A DNA stretch of 64,000 bases, taken from the NCBI RefSeq assembly GCF_001858025.1, contig NZ_LZQD01000002.1:699421-763420 (forward strand). The letters run 5' to 3'. How positions within the stretch are numbered: the stretch's first letter is position 1; each line of letters starts with the position of its first letter. This stretch comes from Trichormus sp. NMC-1. GTDB taxonomy: Bacteria; Cyanobacteriota; Cyanobacteriia; Cyanobacteriales; Nostocaceae. The notes beneath the pieces are model-generated. The model did not search any database. It worked only from the letters and a program-made list of their open reading frames with translations, and was not told where the DNA came from. Shown here piece by piece: positions 1 to 10,925 of this stretch. The position numbers and the translations under genes were made by a program.

Positions 1-423
1 CAAATTTTTATAAGTGCGGAAAAATTCGGCAATTTCATCTAGACGGTGAGGAGGCAAGTCCTTCAATGATCTTACATGGGCGTAGCGTGGATCTTTGTCG
101 GGAACACAAAGAATTTTTTCATCGCGATCGCCACCATCAATCATTTCCAAATAACCAATCGGTCTTGCAGCAATGACGCAACCAGGGAAGGTCGGTTCAT
201 CCATTATTACCATACCATCGAGCGGATCGCCATCATCCGCTAAGGTGTTGGGTATAAAGCCGTAGTCGTAAGGGTATTTTACCGAAGAAGAAAGTACCCT
301 GTCTAAGGAAAAAGCTTGCAAGTCCTTATCAAATTCGTATTTATTTTTACTCCCGCCAGGAATTTCAATGAGAACATTGATCACACCCGGTTTCGGTTGG
401 GCAGGAATAAGGGATAAATCCAC
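1..423 (-). CDS. ppa: Inorganic pyrophosphatase (3' end beyond window)
   Basis: Soluble family I inorganic pyrophosphatase, which hydrolyses PPi to two phosphates and pulls biosynthetic reactions forward in the cytoplasm. The minus-strand frame is open from 423 to the window edge (141 codons). It contains the family motif region [11 protein letters not shown] followed by [11 protein letters not shown], with the metal-binding Asp cluster, then [17 protein letters not shown]. About 170 residues is the usual length, so roughly 30 C-terminal residues lie outside the window. I chose a GTG start at 423 because AAAAGGAG lies about 7 nt upstream and the homologous proteins I recall begin MDLS at this point. 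The next gene is a separate small membrane protein. Confidence 0.93.
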   Translation of the reverse strand, partial: MDLSLIPAQPKPGVINVLIEIPGGSKNKYEFDKDLQAFSLDRVLSSSVKYPYDYGFIPNTLADDGDPLDGMVIMDEPTFPGCVIAARPIGYLEMIDGGDRDEKILCVPDKDPRYAHVRSLKDLPPHRLDEIAEFFRTYKNL

Positions 424-616
424 AACAAAACTCCTTTTCTAACAGTAAATCATGGGTAAACTCAGTTTGCTTCCCCGTGTAGAATTTTAGAGCAATTGTG
501 GATCTCTGCCCAAGCTATTCATTTTCATGCAATTTATTAGTATTTTTATACTAAATTAATGAACCATCTAGTTGCTGGACACAATATATTGATTTGGCAA
601 TGTTTTTACATTTTTT

Positions 617-805
617 TTAATCGTCACTTCTATCCAGATAATAGGTTAGCTGTTGCTGACTATTCTGAACGTCGGGTGAGGAATAGTGAGAAATGATAAA
701 TACAGGTAGGATTAGGGTTACTAGAGCGATCGCAGTTCCCACAATGTCTGCCAAACGTTGGGAATATGTATCGGAAGAATTGGCAGACTGGCTATTTGAA
801 TTCAT
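617..805 (-). CDS. Small conserved hypothetical membrane protein
   Basis: A 62-residue protein with a polar N-terminus (about residues 1-20), one clear hydrophobic helix at about residues 22-41 (DIVGTAIALVTLILPVFII) and a short Gln/Asp-rich tail. This suggests a single-pass inner or thylakoid membrane protein. I recognise no functional domain. The hydrophobic pattern and ATG start make it more credible than a chance frame, and similar short proteins occur in Nostocales as far as I recall. It lies about 190 bp upstream of ppa on the same strand, so co-transcription is possible but not shown. Confidence 0.6.
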   Translation of the reverse strand: MNSNSQSANSSDTYSQRLADIVGTAIALVTLILPVFIISHYSSPDVQNSQQQLTYYLDRSDD

Positions 806-1609
806 ACAAAATTGTGGTTTGTCATATCACTTGTAGGTTCACTCTCTATAAAGAGAGTCTCAATACTATTTTAGCTATTTTTTTCGATAAACTCTGTAGC
901 TTTAAAGAATCTCATCCAGTTTTAAAAGTGGCATACTGGGTTTTTATACATGACTTTTTTGTTACAAATAAAGTATCGAACATCTGCTACTTTATTTGAT
1001 GACTAATCTTTTTAGATAGTTTCTTCATCTATGTCAGGGTTGGTTAACATTGTGATCATGGTCACTGCATTATTAATTACCTTATGCATTTAAGTTGATG
1101 TTTAATAAACCGAGTTAATTGGGATGATATTTTTTGAATATAACATCTGTAAAGGCTTTTGGTAAGGGTATTTACGCCGTTTTTATTGGGTTTGATACAC
1201 TTTTTCTTTAGCTAAATCCACGTAAAAAATTTTTAGTATTGTCAATTGCTCAACTATAGATACACAGAAAGATCCCAGCATTCCGGACAATCAAAGTCAT
1301 AATATTCTTTCAACAAAATAGTTCCATCACCCAATCACATTTACTGTGAAGCTGTTTCGCGGCTTTTATTAAGTGATTGTTACCAAAAGTATTTCCGGAT
1401 TTAAATTTTTTAGCCTAGGGATTATTACTGTTTTTTTTGTCAATCTCTATATAAGTCGATAAAGAACATCCAGATGGTAGATCTTTGCTTACAGCAAACA
1501 ATTAGCAATTATGAGAAATAATCGCAGTTCCAGCTAGAGAAAGCGATTAAAAAACCGCCTTGATAATAGGGCGGTATGCTTAAGCAATCAGAGGTAATCA
1601 CGGCCTACT

Positions 1610-1729
1610 TACAGCAGAATTCAGGAGTCAGAATTCAGGAGTCAGGAGTCAGGAGTCAGGAGTAAAACTGGCGAATGTGTCTAGGTTTCAATTTTGATTC
1701 TGTACCTCATTGATCTGCAATCTGCTGTA
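1610..1729 (+). repeat. STRR-carrying MITE-like element, copy 1
   Basis: A 120-bp element bounded by TACAGCAGA at the left and TCTGCTGTA at the right. After the left end come GAATTC and about five CAGGAGT heptamers, partly interrupted. The right half (from AAAACTGG, through the tract TAGGTTTCAATTTTGATT, to GTACCTCATTGATCTGCAA) is shared with the copies at 4752-5074, 30558-30641 and, inverted, 59043-59172. Confidence 0.85.
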
Positions 1730-1816
1730 GTTGTTGTGTAGATGGTTATAGTTAAGCCATGACTATCCACTATCCTGATTTTCTAGAGATTAAGAGAAAA
1801 TCATTTCCAGGTTAAA

Positions 1817-1922
1817 TACAGCACTTCCCGATGTTATGAGGTACAAGAACCCCACCCCCAACCCCCTAAGAGCAAGCGATGAGGGAGCTAAGATGTACCT
1901 CATAAGAGTGGAAACCGCTGTA
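1817..1922 (+). repeat. MITE-like hairpin element, second subfamily, copy 1
   Basis: A 106-bp element starting TACAGCACTTCCCG and ending GAAACCGCTGTA. The two halves are near reverse complements (ATGAGGTAC... against ...GTACCTCAT), so the whole can fold into one long imperfect hairpin. An inverted copy lies at 20308-20412. Confidence 0.8.
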
Positions 1923-1939
1923 GTTATCCTGTTTAACTT

Positions 1940-2911
1940 TTATCCCTTGCCATAAGCACTCATTGGTTCTTTAATAAAGCGAATGTAAAGATGCTTAAAT
2001 GTGGACTTAATCACACGAGGCATGGCAAAATCAATAGGCATTAATTTTTCTGGTAATTGCCAATCTTCTATTTGTAGTAAATCTGGGGATAAATTAGGAA
2101 AATCAATTTCACTTAATTCAGGACAAATCCCTAACCTTTGGGAAGCGGCAACAGTGGGAACTTGTGCGGGTGAAACTTTGAGAACTTCCAACATTGCCCG
2201 ATCTAAGGCAAAGACATTTGTCGAAGCTGCTAAAACCTCTAATTGACGAGGTTCACCCCCACTTGGTCCATTACCTTCATGACCGATAATACCATCTAAA
2301 ATAGTTAAAGTTGGGTTGATTTCTCTGGCAGTTTCTACTAACATTTCTCCGAATCTGTTAGCATCTTTGCCAGCTTCCATATGCCACCAAGCTTTCATTT
2401 TACCGGGAACGCAACCAAAAAGATTTTTTACTCCTAAAGTTAGGGTTAATTGCATATGAGATTTAACTTTGGGTAAGTTAATAATCACATCTGCTTCCAT
2501 TGCTTCTTTAGATAAAAGTAGGTGGTTAAAATCTTCGTTAACAGTTTGATAACGTTTACCGTGAAATTCGACAATTGGTAAATTCAATTCTTCTAAAATT
2601 GGTAATAAGCCATTGGCTATAGCTACACCTTTGGCACTACCAAAAGCGGGACTATCTCCTAAAAATGGCTTACCACCAACTGCAATTACCATTTCGGCAA
2701 CGGCGCGAACTAATTCTGGGCGGGTGGTACATTCTTTAGTAGGACGCGCACCTGTGAGTAAGTTGGGTTTGAGTAAAACGCGATCACCCCTTTTGACAAA
2801 AGCAGCCATTCCCCCTAAAGGTTCTAGCAGGGTTTCTAAGGATTCTCTTAAAGCGTCTTGTGCGTAAGATTTAGCCCGAATCAGGCTGACCGACGGTTTT
2901 GGTGTTTGCAT
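1940..2911 (-). CDS. DUF362 domain-containing protein
   Basis: A 323-residue protein of the DUF362 family (often annotated as an iron-sulfur cluster-associated or ferredoxin-like protein, biochemical role unsettled). Family features visible are GDRVLLKPNLL near residue 42, the LGDSPAFGS loop near residue 100, INLPKVKSHMQLTLTLGVKN near 145-165 and ILDGIIGHEGNGP near 202. No C-terminal CxxCxxC ferredoxin cluster is present, so this is the short form. No signal peptide is seen. It is followed on the same strand by the aspartase-type gene upstream at 3084-4490, about 170 bp apart, so an operon is only possible. Confidence 0.85.
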   Translation of the reverse strand: MQTPKPSVSLIRAKSYAQDALRESLETLLEPLGGMAAFVKRGDRVLLKPNLLTGARPTKECTTRPELVRAVAEMVIAVGGKPFLGDSPAFGSAKGVAIANGLLPILEELNLPIVEFHGKRYQTVNEDFNHLLLSKEAMEADVIINLPKVKSHMQLTLTLGVKNLFGCVPGKMKAWWHMEAGKDANRFGEMLVETAREINPTLTILDGIIGHEGNGPSGGEPRQLEVLAASTNVFALDRAMLEVLKVSPAQVPTVAASQRLGICPELSEIDFPNLSPDLLQIEDWQLPEKLMPIDFAMPRVIKSTFKHLYIRFIKEPMSAYGKG

Positions 2912-3083
2912 AGGTAATAATTGCGTTATATGAAAATAATATAAACGAAATTTAATTGAGAAACCTAGTGAGAGTATTCTAATTATATAGAAATCTGAAT
3001 TAATTTTTCTTGGTATGATTGCTAGAAATTACCATAAAACTTCCACTTGTGTAAGGGTTTAGCATTGCTAAACCCCTACCTTG

Positions 3084-4490
3084 TTATAAAGGAACGATAG
3101 CACTCATTTCTTCTAAATCTAGCACAGTGGCTAATTGCGCTTCTGTCATTAATTCTTTTTCTAGAACTATTTGACGCAGAGATTTTCCGGTTTCTAAAGA
3201 TTCTTTAGCCACAGCAGCAGCATTCAAATAACCAATATGAGGATTTAAAGCGGTGACTAATGCTAAACTTCCTTCGGCATAAGCTAAACAGCGTTCTCGA
3301 TTCGCGGTAATGCCTTGAATACAACTTTCAGTCAGGGCAGAAATGGTATTACCCAAAATTTCGATACTGTGAATTAAATTATAGGCAATGAGAGGCATCA
3401 TCACATTTAATTCTAATTGTCCAGCTTGGGCAGCCAGTGCGATCGCACTATCATATCCCATTACCTGAAAACATACCATTGATGTCATCTCTGCCATCAC
3501 CGGGTTATATTTCCCTGGCATAATTGAAGAACCAGGTTGGACTGGAGGCAGTTGAATTTCCTTAAATCCGGTTTTGGGGCCTGAATCCATTAAACGCAAG
3601 TCATGGGAGATTTTCACCAAGTCCTGGGCTAAATTCCGCAATGCACCGGAAACATTCACAAAAGCACCCATACTTTGCATAGCAGCCATTAAATGGGGTG
3701 CAGGTTCTAGGGGAAATTCCAATAATTGCGAAAGCACTTCTACCACCCGTTGGCGATATTGTGGGTGAGTATTCATTCCCGTACCCGCAGCACTACCACC
3801 TAAACCCAACACCATCAAATCCCCCGAAGCGATATAAAGACGGTTTTGATGTTCTGTGAGAATATAAGCCCAAGCCCGGAAATTTTCACCCAAACGCACA
3901 GGTACAGCGTCTTGTAGGTGGGTTCTTCCAGATTTGACAATCTCTTGAAATTCTATAGCTTTTGCTTCCAAAGCAGATATCGCTAACTCTAAAGCTGGGT
4001 GTAAAGTTTGGGAAAGCGCCAATAAACCACCAATACGAATTGCTGTAGGGATGACATCGTTGGTAGACTGCCCATAGTTGACATGATCGTTGGGACTAAC
4101 TCGTTTGTAGTTACCTTTTTCATCACCGAGAAGTTCTAAAGCACGATTTGCGAGAACTTCGTTAACGTTCATGTGGTGTGAAGTTCCCGCACCGGCTTGG
4201 TAGATATCGACAACAAACTGATCTCGTAAATTACCTGCAAGGATTTCATCAGTAGCTTGGATTATGGCTTTACTGATATCTGCCGGAATGCAATTTAGTT
4301 CAGCGTTGACAATTGCGGTAGCTTTTTTAATAAACAAACAAGCATCAACGTATGTGGGTAAAGGTTTGATCCCGCTAATAGGGAAGTTTTCGATAGCCCT
4401 TTGGGTTTGAATACCGTAATAAACATTACTGGCAATTGAGCGATCGCCCATCGAATCCCGTTCTATGCGAAAATCTGTATTGTCAGTCAT
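3084..4490 (-). CDS. aspA: Aspartate ammonia-lyase (aspartase/fumarase superfamily)
   Basis: A 468-residue cytoplasmic lyase that most likely interconverts L-aspartate with fumarate and ammonia. The superfamily signature GSSIMPGKYNP is at residues 320-330, the catalytic GRTHLQDA loop at 188-195 and the SPNDHVNYGQSTND loop at 132-145. Aspartase rather than fumarase C is favoured by QAGAGTS (98-104), NDHVN instead of the fumarase NDDVN, and TGFKEIQLP before the signature. Length matches the family. The start ATG is followed by MTDNTDFRIERDSMG, which is the usual N-terminal motif. Fumarase activity cannot be excluded from sequence alone. Confidence 0.8.
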   Translation of the reverse strand: MTDNTDFRIERDSMGDRSIASNVYYGIQTQRAIENFPISGIKPLPTYVDACLFIKKATAIVNAELNCIPADISKAIIQATDEILAGNLRDQFVVDIYQAGAGTSHHMNVNEVLANRALELLGDEKGNYKRVSPNDHVNYGQSTNDVIPTAIRIGGLLALSQTLHPALELAISALEAKAIEFQEIVKSGRTHLQDAVPVRLGENFRAWAYILTEHQNRLYIASGDLMVLGLGGSAAGTGMNTHPQYRQRVVEVLSQLLEFPLEPAPHLMAAMQSMGAFVNVSGALRNLAQDLVKISHDLRLMDSGPKTGFKEIQLPPVQPGSSIMPGKYNPVMAEMTSMVCFQVMGYDSAIALAAQAGQLELNVMMPLIAYNLIHSIEILGNTISALTESCIQGITANRERCLAYAEGSLALVTALNPHIGYLNAAAVAKESLETGKSLRQIVLEKELMTEAQLATVLDLEEMSAIVPL

Positions 4491-4751
4491 AGTATTGTTT
4501 GAATCATCTCAAAATACAAATCATGCCATGTAGTTGCGCTAAAAAACTAATTTGCAACTTTTGTAAGTAGTTGGATAAGGGACTTCCAAATAAAAAAATC
4601 CCCAATTTGTAGTAACCCACCATTATCCCCTAAATTTATGGTGGGTTAGCGCAGCGTAACTCACCCTACGATTTTTGGGTAATTTATTTTTTGGTGTTCC
4701 CTAAAATGAAATTAGACTTCTTCAAACATCCTCTAAGGCAACTCAAAAAAA

Positions 4752-5074
<323 letters not shown>

Positions 5075-5199
5075 ACCCTCTTTTGTCACTTTCCGAGTTT
5101 TCCTATTAATAAAAAGTTTTCAAGAGACGCAATATCAATTAACAGAATCAAAAACACTTTCCCTGCACCCTGCCCCCTGCCTTCTTTATTCAGAAGTCC

Positions 5200-8163
5200 C
5201 TAACCTGGTGGTATTCCGACTTCATCCACAGGACGAATAATTGCCGGTGCTGGTGTTAAGTCAGGCTGAAAAATTGCCTGTAAAGCCTGTTCCAAAGTTT
5301 GCGCCATGACAATCCGATTTTCATAAGCAACAACTACCCGCACCAAAGTTGGTAAACTATTTTGTGTTGCTTCTAAATAAATTGGCTCAACGTACAATAA
5401 AGATTGCTCAATGGGAACAATTAAAAGATTACCCTGAATTACACTAGAACCTTGACGATTCCATAGAGAAATTTGTTGAGAAATTACGGGATCTTGGTTA
5501 ATTCTGGCTTCTATTTGCTCAGGTCCATAAATCAAGCGTTCTTTAGGAAAGTTATATAATAGCAATTTACCGTAGTTCTCGCAATCTGAACGCGCGGCTA
5601 ACCAAGCAATTAAATTTGTTCTTTGTTTGGGTGTGTAGGGAATCAGCAATATAAATTCTTCAAAGGCAACATTAGGAAGGCTAGTAATTAAATAGTAAGG
5701 TTCAACTGGACGGGTTTGGGTTCCATAAATTTCATTGGGAATTTGCCATTGGTCTTCCCGATTATAAAATACTTGGGGATCGGTCATGTGGTAAATCATT
5801 AACCGTTCCGATTGAATTTTGAAGAAGTCAACCGGATAGCGGATATGACTACGAAGATTTTCAGGCATAGCTGTCAGCGGTTGGAACATTTGCGGAAAGA
5901 TTTTTGACCAAGAAACAATGAGGGGATCTTTTGGTTCAGCAATGTAAAATCGCACTGTGCCATTGTAAGCATCAATGACGATTTTAACGGAGTTCCGAAT
6001 ATAGTTGATGCCGTCCCTACCTCTGTCAGAATAGGGATAGTGATCGCTTATTGTATAAGCATCCACTATCCAGTAAAGATAATTCTTCGCTCCTGGAAAT
6101 TGTAGATTTTTATTGTCAGGATTCGCATCAGCAGCTACTAAATAAGGCTCACTGTCAAATTTCAAAAAAGGTGCAATGGCACGAATTCGTTGGTTAATAT
6201 TTCGCCGGAATAATACTTTAGTTTCTGGCAAAAAATTTCGTGTGAATACCATTTGCCAGTCTTTTAAATAGGTAGCAAATAGCCAGCGTCTCCATAGAGA
6301 ACCAATTCTAATTCCACCTTTGCCATCGTAAGTATTATAAACATTTTCACTGCCACTGGGATAGTCTAATTCTTTGACTTTCGTGCCAGTCATGACATGA
6401 GTGTTAGTAATTTCACCGTAATAAATTCGTGGTTCTTTAATAGGAATGCTTTCCCGAATGGCTTCACTAGAAGTAGTCAATGCACTACCATTACTGCTAA
6501 TATCTTTAACAAAATACTCTGGTAAACCACCAGGAGCAACTTTATTAACGGGACTCATAGTAAAGCCGTAACCATGAGTGTAAATTAAATTGCGGTTTAC
6601 CCATGTCTGAGCTTGTTGTGGTACGGCATTATAGTCTAATTCCCTGGCGGCAATTAATACCTGCTGTTTTTCTGTTGATTGTGATTGAGTTGTGATTTGG
6701 TAGCGATCAATATCGGCATCAGGAAACTGATAATAGGGACGAATTTGTTGTAATTGACGGTTAGTTTTTAAAAGTGGTTCTTGATCCCAAAGACGGATAT
6801 TGCGAATTGTGAGATCATTGGCTTTGAGATCAGCTTGAGTTAATTTTCCTTGGGGGTTAAAGGTTTGAGAATTAATTACTTCTAAATTGAATGCTTGACG
6901 AGTTAGAGCAATAGTACGCTGTATGTAAGGTTGCTCTCGCTGTAATTCATTGGGCTGAACGATTAAATTCTGCACAACCGCAGGTACAATAAAATCACTG
7001 ATTACGATTAAGCCTAGATAAACGCCTAACCCGTAAATTATCCAGCGATGATGCCGAGATTTGGATTTCCAGAATAAAGTTTGCCATAACAGGTAAAATG
7101 CGATCGCTACAGCTAAAACACATAACATGGTTTCAGTGGGCAACTGTATCTTAGCATCGGTATAACTAGCGCCAAAACTCACACCACGGGGAGAATAAAC
7201 GAGTTTATAGCGACTCAGCCAATAACTAAAAGCTACTACCAACATCAAACAGCCACCCAAGCCGAATAAATGACGTTTTTGTGGTGGTGAAAAGCCAGAA
7301 AAAACACCTTGACTGAGGCTATCTCCTGATAAAAGATAGGTGAGAATAACGGCAATAAAACCATATAAACATAAACCAACCAGCCAAAATGCCAATAGTT
7401 CCCAGACTGGGAGGTAAAAAATATAAAAGCCGATATCCTTACCCAATAAAGGTTCTGTGCTGTTGAAGGGTGTGGAGTGGGAATAGAGGACTATCTTTTC
7501 CCAATTGTGAGACAGCACCCAGCCAAAAACGAGACTGAGGATAACTGCGATCGCTCTGAGGCAAAATTGAGAATATACTAAAAGTGCGATCGCTATTACC
7601 AAAGCTAAGACGAAATACCAAGCTTGTGAAATAACCCTGTTGGCTAAGTTCCAAATTGTCTCCAATTGAAATAAAGGGGGAAGTAGACTAACTTGATTAA
7701 CCTCCCTATACCAATAAGTTAGGGGAATTTCCCCATAATGCACCACAATGAACCCCACCAAAAAACTTAGTCCTAAACTCAAAGGAAGTAGCCAGTGTAA
7801 TCTAATTTGTCTTTTTCCTAGATCAATTTTGGCGATTTCATTAACTTTGGCATACTGAGGACTGAGAAAGTTGGTTAGTTCCCTACCAAATTGTTTTTCC
7901 TCACTTCTAGCTGGCTCAATCTTCAGAAACTGGGGATATTTCAGTCGATTTGCTACTGCGAGATTTCCTAAAAGATAGGCAAAACTAATGCCAACAACTC
8001 CCACCCATAAAGCACTCTGAGTTATTAAGCGCAGCAGAAATGTTTGCAAATAGCCAACTTCCTGAAACCAAAAAATTTCCACTCCCAAATGGGAAGTTAA
8101 ACCCAATATTAACAACAGCCCTAGGCATACTATAAAAACTCTCAAGCACCATTTCCAGAACAT
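5200..8163 (-). CDS. UPF0182 family large membrane protein
   Basis: A protein of 987 residues from the ATG at 8163. The N-terminal third has about seven hydrophobic helices (for example the first at about residues 6-28, and others around [12 protein letters not shown] and [16 protein letters not shown]). The C-terminal two thirds are soluble and probably extracytoplasmic, with the conserved family blocks [16 protein letters not shown] and [18 protein letters not shown]. The function is unknown. An upstream TTG at 8202 would add 13 residues; I prefer the ATG giving [10 protein letters not shown] because this matches the family N-terminus as I recall it, though AAAGGA sits too close to the ATG to be decisive. 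Confidence 0.9.
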   Translation of the reverse strand: MFWKWCLRVFIVCLGLLLILGLTSHLGVEIFWFQEVGYLQTFLLRLITQSALWVGVVGISFAYLLGNLAVANRLKYPQFLKIEPARSEEKQFGRELTNFLSPQYAKVNEIAKIDLGKRQIRLHWLLPLSLGLSFLVGFIVVHYGEIPLTYWYREVNQVSLLPPLFQLETIWNLANRVISQAWYFVLALVIAIALLVYSQFCLRAIAVILSLVFGWVLSHNWEKIVLYSHSTPFNSTEPLLGKDIGFYIFYLPVWELLAFWLVGLCLYGFIAVILTYLLSGDSLSQGVFSGFSPPQKRHLFGLGGCLMLVVAFSYWLSRYKLVYSPRGVSFGASYTDAKIQLPTETMLCVLAVAIAFYLLWQTLFWKSKSRHHRWIIYGLGVYLGLIVISDFIVPAVVQNLIVQPNELQREQPYIQRTIALTRQAFNLEVINSQTFNPQGKLTQADLKANDLTIRNIRLWDQEPLLKTNRQLQQIRPYYQFPDADIDRYQITTQSQSTEKQQVLIAARELDYNAVPQQAQTWVNRNLIYTHGYGFTMSPVNKVAPGGLPEYFVKDISSNGSALTTSSEAIRESIPIKEPRIYYGEITNTHVMTGTKVKELDYPSGSENVYNTYDGKGGIRIGSLWRRWLFATYLKDWQMVFTRNFLPETKVLFRRNINQRIRAIAPFLKFDSEPYLVAADANPDNKNLQFPGAKNYLYWIVDAYTISDHYPYSDRGRDGINYIRNSVKIVIDAYNGTVRFYIAEPKDPLIVSWSKIFPQMFQPLTAMPENLRSHIRYPVDFFKIQSERLMIYHMTDPQVFYNREDQWQIPNEIYGTQTRPVEPYYLITSLPNVAFEEFILLIPYTPKQRTNLIAWLAARSDCENYGKLLLYNFPKERLIYGPEQIEARINQDPVISQQISLWNRQGSSVIQGNLLIVPIEQSLLYVEPIYLEATQNSLPTLVRVVVAYENRIVMAQTLEQALQAIFQPDLTPAPAIIRPVDEVGIPPG

Positions 8164-8286
8164 TCCTTTTACACCCCTGTTCCCTGCTGTAACTGTTAAC
8201 AAATTCCGTGGGTTTAAATACCTGTTGCAAACCGCTGTAATTACGAATTACGTATCCCTAACGGAACCGGAGGCACTATTACGAAT

Positions 8287-8320
8287 TATAGCAGGAGTCA
8301 GGAGTCAGGAGTCAGGAGTA
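8287..8320 (+). repeat. Partial STRR element (four CAGGAGT units)
   Basis: TATAGCA followed by four CAGGAGT heptamers (8292-8319) and TAAAC. This is the left half of the MITE-like element without the usual right body. It lies between the UPF0182 gene and the CHAT gene. Confidence 0.75.
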
Positions 8321-8393
8321 AACCCCTTTTGTAGTAAGAGTTTCATTATCAATTGATGTCCTAACCACCCTGTCTACGGCTATACGAATTATT

Positions 8394-9893
8394 TTAATTC
8401 CAGTTACCAATCATAGTGAAAGCAGACCAAAAATAAGGATGGGATAAATCGATCTTACCTAAATTAGACAGTTCTGGAGGTAGAGAAATGCGCTTTTCTG
8501 GAGATAGATATAATTGTTCATCGGCTATGCGAACTTCGCCCTTCAGCATGGCTAACTGAGCTTGTCTGAGAGACTCAGAGCGCAAGGAAGTCATCTTTAA
8601 CTGCTCGTAAAATTTAGTCATCAGTGCCAGAGAACCTTGATCACTCACATACCAGAGACTACCTAATACCGATTTTACACCTGCTTGCACTGCTAAACCA
8701 GAAAATCCTAATTCGACTTCTTGACTACCCAAGGCAGTTCTACAGGCACTCAAAACTAACATTTCTACCTTAGGATTTTTACTCCACTTTAATTCTTGAG
8801 ATAATTCTTTCAACTGTTGTAAATGAATTTTTTCATTCCAAAGTTGAATATAAGAATTACTAATTTTTCCCGGTTTAAAATCACCATGAGTTGCTAAGTG
8901 AATAATCCCATAATTCTGTTTACTACCAAAAGCTTTGAGATTATTTATTGTAGATGCTTCATTCAAAAATACTTGAGCCTGACTTTGCCAAATTTGTTTA
9001 CTTACGGCATCTATTTCTATAGGCACAGACGGTAAAGGATCTTGTCCTTCTGTACTTTGTGATATCCCCATAGCCAGGATATCCGAATTGACGATAGGAA
9101 CATAACGAGTATCTGTGAGGCTAAAACTAGGAATAATACCAATACTATATTTTTCAATCAAGAATTGTTTGCCATCATGAAAAGCAGCAATGGGGATAGT
9201 TCGCAAGCCGCTATCCAGAGAAAAGATTAAGGTATTGATTTTATTGGCTTTTAAGGCTGGTTCCAGAGGCTCAATTATCCACTTATAGAGTTGTTGAGCG
9301 CTTGCTAGGTAATCGTTGCGTCTATTATTAGTAATTTTAGATCTAAACTCTTTAGCAACTTTTTGGAGATTGCTGTTTTTAGCTTCTTGGATATCTTGAC
9401 GGAAAATTTGAGGTGGAGATGCCGGAATTTGTGTTGTAAATTTTAAGCTTTTATAATTGCTAGAAATATTGTTTTGGTTTCCACTTGGTGGGATCATGAT
9501 TAAGCTCAATTTGTCTTTTAGCGCAGCTACATAAATAACGGCGGCGTTTCGCTTTGTTTTTTTAGCAAGCAGAGCTAAATTGTTAGCAATTCCTTCCGCT
9601 GAAGTAATATCTCCAAAAAAGTTAGTATCTAAGTATGTACCAAATTGGAAAGCTTGTAATTCTTCAAACTGTGTCACCGCTTCTTCTGGTGTTGCGGTTG
9701 AAAAATTCTGATCAAATTGGTTCCGATCTACGATAGTATCCGTGGTTGTATTATTAGATTTAACAACCTCTGTCGGGTCAGGATTAGTAATATCGGACTG
9801 ATTTCCAGATTGGGCTTGAACAGATTTAAATAAACTGAGAATTAAAATAACTGACAAAAAAATTGACAAGAATGAACGATTAAATTTCATCAA
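8394..9893 (-). CDS. Exported CHAT-domain peptidase
   Basis: A 499-residue protein with an N-terminal signal peptide (hydrophobic core about residues 8-22, likely cleavage after VQA at about residue 27), so it should act in the periplasm or outside the cell. Residues about 200-499 form a CHAT domain (caspase HetF-associated with TPRs), a caspase-like cysteine peptidase fold. The catalytic dyad is visible as His336 in HLATHGDF and Cys384 in LSACRTALG, followed by the family motif GFSGLAVQAGVKSVLGSLW. There are no TPR repeats, which is unusual because most CHAT proteins carry them. It starts 30 bp downstream of a beta-barrel-like gene on the same strand, so the two are probably an operon. Confidence 0.88.
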   Translation of the reverse strand: MMKFNRSFLSIFLSVILILSLFKSVQAQSGNQSDITNPDPTEVVKSNNTTTDTIVDRNQFDQNFSTATPEEAVTQFEELQAFQFGTYLDTNFFGDITSAEGIANNLALLAKKTKRNAAVIYVAALKDKLSLIMIPPSGNQNNISSNYKSLKFTTQIPASPPQIFRQDIQEAKNSNLQKVAKEFRSKITNNRRNDYLASAQQLYKWIIEPLEPALKANKINTLIFSLDSGLRTIPIAAFHDGKQFLIEKYSIGIIPSFSLTDTRYVPIVNSDILAMGISQSTEGQDPLPSVPIEIDAVSKQIWQSQAQVFLNEASTINNLKAFGSKQNYGIIHLATHGDFKPGKISNSYIQLWNEKIHLQQLKELSQELKWSKNPKVEMLVLSACRTALGSQEVELGFSGLAVQAGVKSVLGSLWYVSDQGSLALMTKFYEQLKMTSLRSESLRQAQLAMLKGEVRIADEQLYLSPEKRISLPPELSNLGKIDLSHPYFWSAFTMIGNWN

Positions 9894-9923
9894 TCTGATC
9901 CTAAATTATTGATGTAAATTACG

Positions 9924-10925
9924 CTAAAAAGAAAGACTATAACCGATACCTAATATAAAGCGGCTGCCATCACCTGCATTGCCAGTAATATCGCTAATTC
10001 CTGGTGTTATTACTAAAGGAATTTTATTAAATGGAGTTACAGATAAACCAAAGCCTAAATCTTGTCCTGACCATTCAAAGATTGCACTTACTGGTTGTGC
10101 AACTTGCATCGCTAGACTACCAAAAACACCAACTGAATCAATTTTTTTGTTAATATCCGATTCTGAACGAAACTGTCCACCCCCCACACCAGCGGATACA
10201 TAAAAGCGGCTAAAAGGTTTACTATCACTATCTTGTAAAGGAAACATTTTAGTAACTACACCGTAACCAGATGTACCTCCATCAGTGTCACCAAAAGTCG
10301 CGAAATTCTTCACACCGACAGCCACAGCTATATTATTTGGCAGTCGGCGATGTAATTTTAAACTCATGCTTCCATCTTGGAAAGAATCTAGATCAACAAT
10401 ACCTAAATTTACATCTAAACCAACGGATTTATTAGCATCACCTAAGCCTATACCAACTCCTAAAACTCCATCTGCTTTGTCAGTAAAGCGAGCGCGAGAT
10501 TGTAATCCTACCGCAATAGAAGCTCTCCCCCAAGATTTACCATAAGCCGATGGTGTGAGCATAGTAATACTAGGAGATGAAAGCGGCCGCGCTTTATTAT
10601 TTTCTAATACTAAAGGTAACTTTTGCGGTTTAAAAGGCTTTTGCGCTGGGTCGCTAGGTTCTGTTTTTAAATGATTACCATCCTCTTGATTAGCATTTTG
10701 ATCAATGTTGATTTCAGGAGCCTGAGTTAAGTAATCAGATGGTATTGGTATAGCTGTGGGAGTGATTGGAGTTACAATTTCTGGTTCTATATTTCCTATA
10801 GTTGGAAATTTTTGTATAGGACTTAGAACTGTAACTTGATTAGGAGTAAATTTATCCTCATAAATAATTTGGCTATGTACCTTGTTATAAATTTCTATGT
10901 GGGAATAATTCTCTATAAAATACAT
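9924..10925 (-). CDS. Putative outer-membrane beta-barrel protein with Pro-rich N-terminus
   Basis: A 333-residue protein of no family I can name. Residues 1-115 are low-complexity, rich in Pro, Ile and Asn. Residues about 120-333 show alternating hydrophobic/polar strands (for example ASIAVGLQSRARF, VGLDVNLGIVDLD, FYVSAGVGGGQF, FILGIGYSLSF) and the chain ends in a terminal Phe, as outer-membrane barrels usually do. No typical signal peptide is visible at the assigned start, so the true N-terminus or export route is unclear. It lies directly upstream of the CHAT gene (30 bp), suggesting a shared surface role. Barrel assignment is inferred from strand pattern only. Confidence 0.6.
   Translation of the reverse strand: MYFIENYSHIEIYNKVHSQIIYEDKFTPNQVTVLSPIQKFPTIGNIEPEIVTPITPTAIPIPSDYLTQAPEINIDQNANQEDGNHLKTEPSDPAQKPFKPQKLPLVLENNKARPLSSPSITMLTPSAYGKSWGRASIAVGLQSRARFTDKADGVLGVGIGLGDANKSVGLDVNLGIVDLDSFQDGSMSLKLHRRLPNNIAVAVGVKNFATFGDTDGGTSGYGVVTKMFPLQDSDSKPFSRFYVSAGVGGGQFRSESDINKKIDSVGVFGSLAMQVAQPVSAIFEWSGQDLGFGLSVTPFNKIPLVITPGISDITGNAGDGSRFILGIGYSLSF

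Larger units (their letters stand above)
806..1939. other. Intergenic region with two short inverted-repeat elements
   Basis: No convincing gene is seen in this 1.1-kb stretch. The first 800 bp are AT-rich without recognisable motifs. A small hairpin, ACCGCC at 1554-1559 pairing with GGCGGT at 1570-1575, lies near the middle. Two small terminal-inverted-repeat elements (listed separately) occupy 1610-1729 and 1817-1922. Confidence 0.6.

Noticed and set aside
766-999. 77-codon plus-strand frame
   Set aside because: Overlaps the start of the small membrane protein gene on the other strand and has low-quality codon character.
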